A stretch of DNA of 29,851 nt from a virus, in the IMG/VR virus record IMGVR_UViG_3300044470_000192, positions 1-29,851 of that record. One strand, written 5' to 3'. The notes beneath the pieces were generated by a model, which saw only the letters and a list, made by a program, of their open reading frames with translations, did not search any database and was not told the origin of the DNA. This document shows, one piece after another, positions 1 through 7,000 of the stretch. The translations under genes and the position numbers were made by a program. The first letter of the stretch is position 1. Every line of letters begins with the position of its first letter.

Positions 1-1
1 T

Positions 2-118
2 CCTATAAGTCCTGGTTATACGCTTGGCTCTCTCATATGGGCAGTAATTTGGTTTACCTACTTTAACTCTTCTATAAGAGTAAAAAATACCTATACAGAA
101 GATATAGAATCTACTTGA
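2..118 (+). CDS. C-terminal end of an upstream gene (partial)
   Basis: An open frame enters from the left edge and ends at a TGA (116-118), giving about 38 residues. The visible part has a hydrophobic, Trp-rich stretch (LIWAVIWFTYF), so it could end near a membrane segment. Its stop codon lies inside the TTGACA of the next promoter. The function cannot be told from this fragment, and the reading frame is chosen only because it is the longest one entering the window. Confidence 0.4.
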   Translation, partial: PISPGYTLGSLIWAVIWFTYFNSSIRVKNTYTEDIEST

Positions 119-143
119 CATTTCAATCCAAAAGCAGTATCCT
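115..143 (+). promoter_or_regulatory. sigma-70-type promoter
   Basis: TTGACA (115-120), a 17-bp spacer and TATCCT (138-143). It precedes the gene at 163, leaving a short leader with the ribosome site AGAGGAG. The TTG of the -35 box is not a sensible start codon. Confidence 0.75.
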
Positions 144-162
144 TTTTAATAGAGGAGTAAAT

Positions 163-495
163 ATGAAAGGACTTAGAACTTTGAACCTCTCTGCCATTGT
201 AAGGGTACCTACCAAGGATCGTCCTATTCAAGATGCATTTGAGGAATTCCATGAAAGGAACCCTCATATCTATGCCAACCTAAAGCTGCTTGCTGATCAG
301 GCATACAGAGCAGGTCGTAGGCGCATCGGTATGAAGTTCTTTTTCGAGCGGCTCCGATGGGAGTACATGATGGGCATAGAAAACCCAGTAAATGTATTCA
401 GGCTCAACAATAGCTATACGGCATTGTATGCCCGCAAGCTCATCAAGAACAACAAGAAGTTTAAGGAGTTATTCTGGACGAGGGAGAAGGAGTAA
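163..495 (+). CDS. conserved phage-type hypothetical protein, basic, 110 aa
   Basis: Starts at ATG 163 because AGAGGAG lies 5 nt upstream and the promoter -35 box occupies the possible upstream TTG start. The protein is rich in Arg, Lys and Phe (RAGRRRIGMKFFFERLRW in the middle, a Lys-rich tail) and is probably helical and nucleic-acid binding. It has no signal peptide or membrane segment. I recognise the general look of a small protein found in many phages but know no function for it. tRNA-Asp begins 8 nt after the stop, so both may share one transcript. Confidence 0.8.
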   Translation: MKGLRTLNLSAIVRVPTKDRPIQDAFEEFHERNPHIYANLKLLADQAYRAGRRRIGMKFFFERLRWEYMMGIENPVNVFRLNNSYTALYARKLIKNNKKFKELFWTREKE

Positions 496-502
496 GGTAC
501 AG

Positions 503-579
503 GGCTCTTGGGACTGCTAGGTGTGGTCGTCAGCCTGTCACGCTGAAGTATTAGGAGGGTTCGAACCCCTCAAGAGTCG
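503..579 (+). tRNA. tRNA-Asp(GTC)
   Basis: Cloverleaf: acceptor GGCTCTT/AAGAGTC with one G-T pair, D stem GAC/GTC, anticodon stem TCAGC/GCTGA with loop CTGTCAC (anticodon GTC), T arm GAGGG-TTCGAAC-CCCTC, discriminator G579 as expected for Asp. The variable region is about 8 nt, a little long. No CCA is encoded, so the host or phage must add it. Confidence 0.88.
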
Positions 580-582
580 AGA

Positions 583-664
583 GCAGGGAGATGTGGGATC
601 GACGCCCATGAGTGTAGGTACCTACCAGTCGTCTAAGTACGGAATAGGATACCCTGCGTTTTTT
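583..664 (+). ncRNA. structured RNA or branched terminator after tRNA-Asp
   Basis: GCAGGG (583-588) pairs with CCCTGC (652-657), which is followed by GTTTTTT. Inside are a small hairpin GTGGG/CCCAT (593-597/605-609, 7-nt loop) and the perfect palindrome GTAGGTACCTAC (614-625). It does not fold as a normal tRNA because there is no T arm. It may simply terminate transcription after tRNA-Asp, but the branched interior is more than a terminator needs. Confidence 0.45.
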
Positions 665-713
665 ATGAAGAATCTGATTATTCAAGTCCACCAATTTATT
701 TAGGAGTATAATT

Positions 714-1052
714 ATGGAAAAGCCGAGAACCCCTTGTGGTCCCCTTGAACATTGCAGAAGACCAGGAACCACTAGTGTGTCGATGGGCTACTATTCCCCT
801 GAAAAGTGTTCTATGCTAGGCCCAAGAAAAGACGGTAAACAGGGATACTATTGTGCTTTGTATCAAGACAATGTAGAATGGGATTATCCTGAATTAAAAG
901 CAGTAGATAGTTTCCATATATATCCTAGACCTGATGGTTGCTGGAAATGTAAGCATGGCATCAGGGAGGGGAATGAAATTAATTATTGTGATATAGATAA
1001 AACTATGGTTTTTCCTAATGCAGTCTGTATCAGGTTTAAAGAGATAATATAA
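714..1052 (+). CDS. cysteine-rich hypothetical protein, 112 aa
   Basis: Starts at ATG 714 behind TAGGAG. The protein has nine cysteines in spaced pairs, including CGPLEHC near the N terminus, CWKC near residue 78 and further single Cys, plus many Pro, Tyr and Gly. This suggests a small zinc-binding fold. It has no membrane segment. The next tRNA-like gene begins directly after the TAA. I do not recognise the family. Confidence 0.75.
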   Translation: MEKPRTPCGPLEHCRRPGTTSVSMGYYSPEKCSMLGPRKDGKQGYYCALYQDNVEWDYPELKAVDSFHIYPRPDGCWKCKHGIREGNEINYCDIDKTMVFPNAVCIRFKEII

Positions 1053-1142
1053 GGCCGGTGTTCTCTACGGGGGTCTGTAAAACCCTTACGCTTACAGCAT
1101 GTAGAGTGGTTGCGTGGTTGGGTTCAATTCCCTCACTGGTCA
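1053..1142 (+). tRNA. tRNA-Tyr(GTA)-like gene, unusual shape
   Basis: Acceptor GGCCGGT (1053-1059) pairs with ACTGGTC (1135-1141, two G-T pairs), discriminator A1142. The anticodon arm is GGGGT-CTGTAAA-ACCCT, a textbook Tyr loop with anticodon GTA (1077-1079), followed by a long variable region as in bacterial tRNA-Tyr. Only about 10 nt lie between acceptor and anticodon stems, too few for a normal D arm, and the T stem has only three strong pairs around TTCAATT. It is either a degenerate tRNA or one with an alternative core, for example CTCTAC (1063-1068) pairing with GTAGAG (1101-1106). Confidence 0.5.
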
Positions 1143-1155
1143 ATAAGGAATATCA

Positions 1156-1257
1156 CTAATATAAAAGGAGAAAGTATGAAGTAGATTACAATAAATGGTC
1201 CTCCTTAATTTGTCACAAATAATAATTAGTTTATGTGACACTTAAAAGGAGAATACA
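1156..1257 (+). promoter_or_regulatory. leader with amber-containing mini-ORF and RBS-sequestering hairpin
   Basis: CTAATATA (1156-1163) is followed by AAAAGGAG and the mini-ORF ATG AAG TAG at 1176-1184. If the amber codon is read through, it continues for eight more codons to TAA (1206-1208). The last codons contain CCTCCTTA, an anti-Shine-Dalgarno sequence. CTCCTTAA (1201-1208) can pair with TTAAAAGGAG (1242-1251), the ribosome site of the next gene, and TGTCACA (1211-1217) with TGTGACA (1234-1240), forming one long hairpin. A ribosome that passes the amber codon would cover the anti-SD and free the downstream site. Confidence 0.55.
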
Positions 1258-1728
1258 ATGAGTGAAGTTATTGAACAGACGGTACTTAGGGACTATATTG
1301 TTAGTCATCAAAAATATGTAGAGTTGAAAGCCCTACAGATACAAATTGGAACATTCAGTAAAGAAAACCGAAAAAGCATCAAACAGTTTTATCAAGCTCG
1401 TCGTAAATTCTATCATGATAAAGGTATATCTATACCGAATGATGATAGTTATTATAAATATGATGAGAAAACCCATCATTATACTTCACGGGATACTTAT
1501 GAAGGCTTTGAGTTTGAGGATACAGTACAACCATATACTATTGAACCAGAAGAAGCCCGATACCTAAATATTATTTATGGTATTATCAAAGGGCAGCCTT
1601 ATAATGCTATTGAGTATACTTTTCGTGAAGGCAATAGACCTATAAGGGAGAATGTTCAATACTATGGACAAAAGTATAAATTATTGTCAAAAGAGATTGA
1701 CATTATCTGGGAAAAGGTGGACCTATAA
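1258..1728 (+). CDS. hypothetical protein, 156 aa, first gene of the Pth2 operon
   Basis: Starts at ATG 1258, 6 nt after AAAAGGAG. It is Tyr-, Lys- and Glu-rich with a helical N-terminal half, and has no motif I recognise. Its TAA overlaps the ATG of the peptidyl-tRNA hydrolase gene (TAATG), so the two are translationally coupled. Its ribosome site can be hidden by the leader hairpin described just upstream, which would put both genes under that switch. Confidence 0.8.
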   Translation: MSEVIEQTVLRDYIVSHQKYVELKALQIQIGTFSKENRKSIKQFYQARRKFYHDKGISIPNDDSYYKYDEKTHHYTSRDTYEGFEFEDTVQPYTIEPEEARYLNIIYGIIKGQPYNAIEYTFREGNRPIRENVQYYGQKYKLLSKEIDIIWEKVDL

Positions 1729-2090
1729 TGGTAAAACAAATTATTATTATAAACCCTAATACTGGATATAGCAAGGGTAGGATGATGGCTCAATGCGCTC
1801 ATGCATCTATTATGAGTATACTTAATTTAGGGGTGTATAAAGGAAATTCTTTTTATATTGATAATATAGACCCTGATATGCTTTATTGGATGAAGGAATC
1901 CTTTACAAAAATAGTTTATAAAGCTTCCTCTTTTCTAGAGCTTAAAACTATTATTGAGGAGGCTAAATTAAATAATATTCCTACCTTTTCAATGATAGAA
2001 GATGATACTATTCTGACTGCTGTAGCCTTAAAGCCTTCTGAAGAATCTAATTTGTTATTTCTAGACTCTTATAATCTTAGATTAGCATAA
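1728..2090 (+). CDS. peptidyl-tRNA hydrolase, Pth2 family
   Basis: 120 residues, the usual Pth2 length. KGRMMAQCAHAS (residues 16-27) matches the Pth2 signature G-K-x-x-A-Q-C-x-H-A. The later part (NNIPTFSMIEDD, then TAVALKPSE) follows the family's order of a turn region and a final strand. Pth2 enzymes cleave peptidyl-tRNAs that fall off ribosomes and so recycle tRNA. Bacteria normally use the unrelated Pth1, so a phage Pth2 supplements the host enzyme. It is coupled to the gene before it and lies near several tRNA genes. Confidence 0.85.
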   Translation: MVKQIIIINPNTGYSKGRMMAQCAHASIMSILNLGVYKGNSFYIDNIDPDMLYWMKESFTKIVYKASSFLELKTIIEEAKLNNIPTFSMIEDDTILTAVALKPSEESNLLFLDSYNLRLA

Positions 2091-2114
2091 TCTATGTATT
2101 TTAGATGGCTTATA

Positions 2115-2145
2115 GCCCACCTATACTAATTATATAGGTGGGCTT
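2115..2145 (+). promoter_or_regulatory. hairpin hiding the RBS of GIY-YIG gene 1, with CTAATTAT in its loop
   Basis: GCCCACCTAT (2115-2124) pairs perfectly with ATAGGTGGGC (2134-2143). The loop is ACTAATTAT. The ribosome site AGGTGG is inside the 3' arm and the ATG is 2 nt after the stem. The loop motif CTAATTAT (2126) lies 20 nt before the ATG, the spacing shared with other genes here. A transcript started at the loop motif would lack the 5' arm. Confidence 0.7.
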
Positions 2146-2979
2146 ATGTTTGGTATAGTCTATTGTGCTACAAATAAAATAAATAATAAAGTATATATTG
2201 GTCAAACTACACAAAATCTTAATAAAAGAATTAAACAACATTTTAGAGACTGTTATAGAAGAAAAACTTATTTTTACTCTGCTCTTTTACTATATAAAGC
2301 TGAAGATTTTTTATGGGAAGAAATAGATCAAGCTTCCTCAAAAGAAGAATTAAACCAAAAAGAAATATATTGGATTACAAAATATAAAGCTAATGATAGG
2401 AGTCTTGGATATAACACTCATGAAGGAGGCTGTGGAGGGGCGCAAACAAATCCTGAAGTTTTGTTAGCAATGAGCATTGCTACTAAAGGAAAAATTCTAT
2501 CAGAAGAGATAAAGAAAAAAATATCTATAGCAAATAAAGGTAAAAGAATAGGAAAAGAAAATCCTATGTATGGAAGAGCCGGGTGGAATAAAGGATTAAA
2601 AACTGGACCTTTATCAGCAGAGCATAAAAGAAAAGTGGGTAAAGCCCACAGAGGTATTAAAAAATCTGAAGAATGCAAAGAAAAAATAAGACAAAAAGCA
2701 ATAGGAAGGATAGTATCTAGAGAAGTAGTTGAAAAAATAAGGCAAAAAAAGATAGGTAGTCATGTTTCTCCCCAAGCTTTAATAAATCTTCAAGAATCAA
2801 AAAAATGTAAAAGAAAACCTGTTCAATGTGTTGAATCAAGAAGGATTTATTCTTATGTTAATGATGCAGAAACGGAAACAGGAATAAATAAAGAAGTTAT
2901 ACGTCAATGTTGCCTTGGACATTACAAAACCGCAGGTAACTTTCATTGGCAGTGGGTTGACATTACTATAAGAAAGTAG
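2146..2979 (+). CDS. GIY-YIG homing endonuclease 1 with NUMOD-type DNA-binding repeats
   Basis: 277 residues. The GIY-YIG nuclease domain is at the N terminus (GIVYCATN, then KVYIGQT near residues 18-24, followed by a conserved Arg and a QKEIYWI helix). From about residue 110 to 210 there are NUMOD3-like repeats of the type S-E-E-x-x-K-K-I. The C terminus (YSYVNDAETETGI to GNFHWQWV) resembles a NUMOD1-like helix-turn-helix. It lies free-standing after pth2 and nicks or cuts DNA to spread itself. The stop TAG is followed at once by TAA. Base composition is even more AT-rich than its neighbours. Confidence 0.92.
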   Translation: MFGIVYCATNKINNKVYIGQTTQNLNKRIKQHFRDCYRRKTYFYSALLLYKAEDFLWEEIDQASSKEELNQKEIYWITKYKANDRSLGYNTHEGGCGGAQTNPEVLLAMSIATKGKILSEEIKKKISIANKGKRIGKENPMYGRAGWNKGLKTGPLSAEHKRKVGKAHRGIKKSEECKEKIRQKAIGRIVSREVVEKIRQKKIGSHVSPQALINLQESKKCKRKPVQCVESRRIYSYVNDAETETGINKEVIRQCCLGHYKTAGNFHWQWVDITIRK

Positions 2980-2985
2980 TAATAT
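2957..2985 (+). promoter_or_regulatory. sigma-70-type promoter inside the end of GIY-YIG gene 1
   Basis: TTGACA (2957-2962), 17-bp spacer, TAATAT (2980-2985). The -35 box encodes part of the last residues of the endonuclease. Transcription should begin near 2992, inside the following hairpin, and serve the genes at 3027 and beyond. Confidence 0.65.
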
Positions 2986-2986
2986 A

Positions 2987-3016
2987 ATAGGGAGGAGTAA
3001 TCCTCCCTATCTTTTT
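2987..3016 (+). terminator. intrinsic terminator
   Basis: ATAGGGAGGA (2987-2996), loop GTAA, TCCTCCCTAT (3001-3010), then CTTTTT. It would stop transcripts from GIY-YIG gene 1. The promoter just before it would start inside the stem and so escape it. Confidence 0.75.
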
Positions 3017-3026
3017 GGAGTAAACA

Positions 3027-3218
3027 ATGGAACAAGCAGAGAAAGAATGGTTAGAAAAAAGATGGCCTCAATTACAAGTTATGGAAATAGCCCATAAATT
3101 ACAAAAAGAAATTTTTGAATGGGAAGAAATAGTAGGGAATGAAATTTTTGGAGCAAAGATTGATCCTATCAGAAAATCTGAAAAACGATATAGAAGACCT
3201 TTGGAGAAATCACTATGA
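3027..3218 (+). CDS. hypothetical protein, 63 aa
   Basis: Starts at ATG 3027 behind TTTGGAG. It is a small, charged, mostly helical protein (Trp, Glu and Lys rich, basic C-terminal third). Its TGA overlaps the ATG of the NADAR gene (ATGA), so it is translated together with it. A coupled partner role for the NADAR protein is possible but nothing in the sequence proves it. I do not recognise the family. Confidence 0.75.
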   Translation: MEQAEKEWLEKRWPQLQVMEIAHKLQKEIFEWEEIVGNEIFGAKIDPIRKSEKRYRRPLEKSL

Positions 3219-3640
3219 TATATGGTTTTTTTAATAACTACAGATTTTTAAGTAATTTTCATCTTTGCTCTATTCCCTATGAAGGACTTATGTACCCTTC
3301 GACTGAACACGCATTTCAAGCAGCTAAGACCCTAGACCCTAAGGAACGAGAGTTTATTTTAGAAGCTTCAACTCCTGGTAGAGCTAAACGAGCAGGAAGA
3401 CTAATAACTCTTAGACCTGATTGGGAAGAAGTAAAATTAGGAATCATGTATGAAGTCAATATGACTAAATATGACTCATACCCTGAACTTAAAGAAATGT
3501 TATTAGCTACAGGGGATGAGAAACTTGTAGAGGGCAATACATGGGGTGATACATTCTGGGGCCAAGTAGACGGGGTTGGAAAGAACTACTTAGGGAATAT
3601 CCTAATGCAGATTAGAAAAGAGCTAAGAGAGGGCCTATAG
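3215..3640 (+). CDS. NADAR (YbiA-like, DUF1768) family protein
   Basis: 141 residues. Family landmarks in order: FFNNYRFLSNF near the N terminus, PSTEHAFQAAK near residue 30, PGRAKRAGR near 55, W-x-x-V-K-x-x-I-M near 70, a TGDEKLVEGN turn and DTFWGQVDGVGKNYLG before the C-terminal helix. NADAR/YbiA proteins are N-glycosidase-type enzymes acting on nucleotide or ADP-ribose derivatives, and some remove ADP-ribose from guanine made by DarT-type toxins. In a phage this suggests reversal of a host ADP-ribosylation defence (inference). Its amber stop (3638-3640) lies inside the amber-suppressor tRNA gene. Confidence 0.88.
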   Translation: MIYGFFNNYRFLSNFHLCSIPYEGLMYPSTEHAFQAAKTLDPKEREFILEASTPGRAKRAGRLITLRPDWEEVKLGIMYEVNMTKYDSYPELKEMLLATGDEKLVEGNTWGDTFWGQVDGVGKNYLGNILMQIRKELREGL

Positions 3641-3702
3641 CTCAGAGGTTAGAGCACCGTATTCTAAACACGGGAACTAGGGTTCGAATCCCTATTGGCT
3701 CA
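3631..3702 (+). tRNA. amber-suppressor tRNA (anticodon CTA)
   Basis: Acceptor GGGCCTA (3631-3637) with TTGGCTC (3695-3701; one G-T pair and one T-T mismatch), D arm GCTC/GAGC, anticodon stem CCGTA/CACGG (A-C at the loop end), loop TTCTAAA, T arm TAGGG-TTCGAAT-CCCTA, discriminator A3702. With 5+7+5 nt in the anticodon arm and T at position 33, the anticodon is CTA, which reads UAG. A shift to Arg TCT would destroy the stem. The amino acid carried is unknown. The 5' end overlaps the NADAR coding sequence. No CCA is encoded. Confidence 0.8.
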
Positions 3703-3716
3703 AAAGGAGATTCAGT

Positions 3717-3968
3717 ATGATTAAAGTATATCATTGGTGGACAGAGTGGTGTTCCCCTTGCAAAGTAGCAGAGCCTATATGGGTAAAATTCAAGTCATTA
3801 CATCCAGAGATTGAGTTTCATGATATCAATGCTGATATAGATGATCCTATTACTCGTAAGTATACAGTAATGTCTATCCCTAACTTTATTGTAGAAAAAG
3901 AGGATGGCACTACAAAGCAGCATATAGGTGTACCTAAACTTGAGGATTTAGAGGCATTATTATCCTAA
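3717..3968 (+). CDS. thioredoxin/glutaredoxin-like protein
   Basis: 83 residues with a thioredoxin fold: a first strand, then W-C-S-P-C (Cys 12 and 15), and a cis-proline region SIPNF near residue 61, followed by the last strand pair and helix. Short phage thioredoxins of this kind keep ribonucleotide reductase or other thiol enzymes reduced. Starts at ATG 3717 behind AAAAGGAG, 15 nt after the suppressor tRNA, so it may be co-transcribed with it and with the NADAR gene. Confidence 0.87.
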   Translation: MIKVYHWWTEWCSPCKVAEPIWVKFKSLHPEIEFHDINADIDDPITRKYTVMSIPNFIVEKEDGTTKQHIGVPKLEDLEALLS

Positions 3969-3986
3969 AGTAGTTTATTACTCTAT

Positions 3987-4004
3987 CTTCTAACTAATTA
4001 GAAG
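3987..4004 (+). promoter_or_regulatory. small hairpin with CTAATTA loop before the SH3-repeat gene
   Basis: CTTCT (3987-3991) pairs with AGAAG (4000-4004), with AACTAATT between. CTAATTAG starts at 3994, 22 nt before the ATG at 4016. It is the same motif position as at GIY-YIG genes 1 and 3, but here the ribosome site (AGGAAG, 4006-4011) lies just outside the stem. Confidence 0.5.
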
Positions 4005-4015
4005 TAGGAAGACTA

Positions 4016-7000
4016 ATGAGGATACAAGAAATATTTTCTCAATTCGTATATGTACAACCCAAAGACCCAGAAAAAATAATGATAGATTTCTATTTCATGG
4101 TAGGGTATGTCTATGGTACTGAATTTAAGGATGATGTTGTTGACTGGGTGATGAAAGAAGCGGTAAAAGACTGTGTTGAGGCCCATCGAAAGCATATGGT
4201 TAAGGCACTAAAATACTGTTGTGCTGCTGAATTTAAACATATTGATAAGTATTGTCTCACATTAAAAAAGGCTTCAAGTGCAAATAATTTAGGTGCAGCT
4301 TTGAACATATTAAAAGAGCATTATTCCCCCCTAACATATAGATTCCTAGTTGAGTACCTATCAATAAAACCATTATATTTTAGTTCCTCTGGTTCTAGCA
4401 TAGACAATGACAATCCTCGGTTAGGCTTAGATAAACGTAATTCTAAATATCCGGTGAACCCTGATAGTGGTAAGTATCTGAATCAATTTAAGGCTTTAGT
4501 AAAAACGCAACGATTATTAAAGTATTCAAATGAAGATATAGCAAAGGTAATGATTGAGATGTTTGACAGTAAGGAAGGATGGAAGTCTGCTTATGGTGGT
4601 ATAGCCTGGAAGAATATTTCTGAGTGCCTATTAAAATTATTACAAGCAAAAACCTTAGATGATAAGGTAGTATACTGTGATCATGCTTATGATCTTGAAC
4701 ATAATACTGGTGTAGTCTTCAACAAGATGGAAAGCTATGCTGGTTATGATGATTATAGATGGATAAAAAAAGACTTAGACTGGAAAAGGGATAACAGATC
4801 ACTTAAAGATTTCTATGATAAGGTTTCAACACAACTACAGAAAGTTGTAGCATATGTAAGTAAATATAAATATGATGATCCTCTGTTGCCTCCAGAGCGA
4901 ACAAGTAAAGAAATAGAAAAGATAAAGCAAGAAGTACAAGGTACAATACAACAAGGTTGGTTTTCAGTTAGTAGCGTAGACCAAATTCATGTTGGAGATA
5001 CAGTAAAGCTAGTTAAGGATTCTACTGATACTCTTCATAAAAAGGGAGAAGAAGGAAAAGTTATTAAAGTTGGTGGGGCTACTCTAACCCATGAGTATTC
5101 TATAAAGATAGAGTATTCTAATGGAAGCAAATTTTGGGAGCCCTATTATAATGTAGTTGTAAAGAAGGAGGAGCAACAAACTACTAAAAATAATACTCCT
5201 ATAGGTCCTAAAGTTCCTGTTACTCTCTCTAATGCTACTTTAGCTACAGATTTAGATAATCTAAAAGTGGGAGATGAAGTACAGATAAAGAAGAACCTTA
5301 GTACGATTATACAGTCTGTTAGTTCGAACATGACTGGGTATAAAGGTGAAATAGCTACTATAACCGAGGTACTTCCTAACCTCCAAGATGAACCTACATA
5401 TAAAATTAACTTAGATAGTGGTGAATGGTATTGGACTAAAAAAATGTTTGAAGACCCTAGCAACCCTACTAAATCTGCCTCTACAGCCTCTACTGATAGT
5501 TGGAAACTATTTGATGATATATATCAATTAAAAGTAGGGGATAAGGTTAAAGTAATAGTAAAACCTACATCAGGAAGTAAAGCACATATAGGGGATGTAG
5601 GGGTAATAACTTCTATTAATAAAGATAGCAACGATAATATAGTAGATTATAAAGTTGAATATGGTAATGGTGATGAATGGTATGAGTATGAGGATGAAAT
5701 AGAATTAGTATCAAAGGATACTGATACTCAGGAACTAAAAGTAGGAGATGAAGTACAAATAAATCCTGATTTACATGTAGATTCTAAGCTCTTTATTGTA
5801 AATGATATGGTTGCCTTTGCCGGTACTATAACCAAGATAGATCATCTTTATTCCGCCACTCAAAATAGTAAAGCAGAATATTTTTTTCTAGACCTTCCTC
5901 CTCCTGGTGATAAATATTTTTGGACAACGGATATGTTTACTCCTATTAAAAAAGTAGATACTAAAAGTAAGGATTTTACTTATGGCAGTGTGGGTATAGG
6001 AGATAAGCTCTATTTTACATATAGTAGTGGTAATATTATAACAGGTACAGTTATGTCTAAAGATTTATCATTACTGGTTGTCAAGTGGAGTGATGCTAGT
6101 ACACCTATCTCTTATACCCCTGAAGAGTTTAATAGTCTAATTAAAGATAGTAAATTAGAATTAGAAACTGGTAAACCTAAGGAAGATAATGATGGTTGGA
6201 TAAATTTAACTTCAGTCTCACAATTAAGTGGTGGAGAAAAAATAAAAAAAGAAGGTTATACTGGTGAAGTTATAGGCACAGATTCAGTAAATTCATATAC
6301 CGTAGAATGGGAGTATAACCCTGGTATTGCTACTCCTTATTATCAGGATGATATAGATGGAGAGAACTGGAAATATATACCTAATACCGAAGATTCTGAC
6401 AATAAATATGCAGAATTAGTAAGAAAACAGATTTATACTATTGATGAGTTCGAAGTTGGCAAGAAAGTTATATTTACTAACATACAGGGAATGGAATACC
6501 CAGGTACAATAACAAAGAATACAGGATTAAGTGTATGTATTAACTATGATAATGGTGGGGATAGTTTGTATGATGCTGAAAGTATAAAAAGCTTGCTAGA
6601 GAAAGGAAGAAGAAAGTTTGAATTACTGGTTCCTGAAGAAGAATTTTCAATAGAAAAAAAGAACGGTAACTCTAATCCTAAAGAATATAAGTTAGGCAAG
6701 TGGGTTCAAGTTAGACAAATAGATATGCTATACCCTGGATTAGATATAACAGCAGGAGTAGACATAGTTGGAACTATTTCTGAAATAAATACTACTGCTG
6801 TAGAGCCATATTTAGTTGTTGATAATCAAAAGTATTATTTTCCAGAGATTAAAGAGCTTATTTCTAGTGGTGATATGTATATGTATGTAATTCTTGGTAA
6901 AGATGAAGAGCCTGTCCATAGCGAGCTAGAAGATTTTAGTGATGACGGTGAAATAGAGCACGATGAAGATGTAGAAGAGGGTGACTATGGTGGACCTGTT

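Noticed and set aside
521-772. Open frames on both strands across tRNA-Asp and the following gap
   Set aside because: They run through the tRNA and the structured region, lack ribosome sites and show no coding pattern.
3631-3702. Reading the suppressor tRNA as tRNA-Arg(TCT)
   Set aside because: Shifting the loop by one base breaks the anticodon stem; only CTA keeps a 5+7+5 arm with T33.
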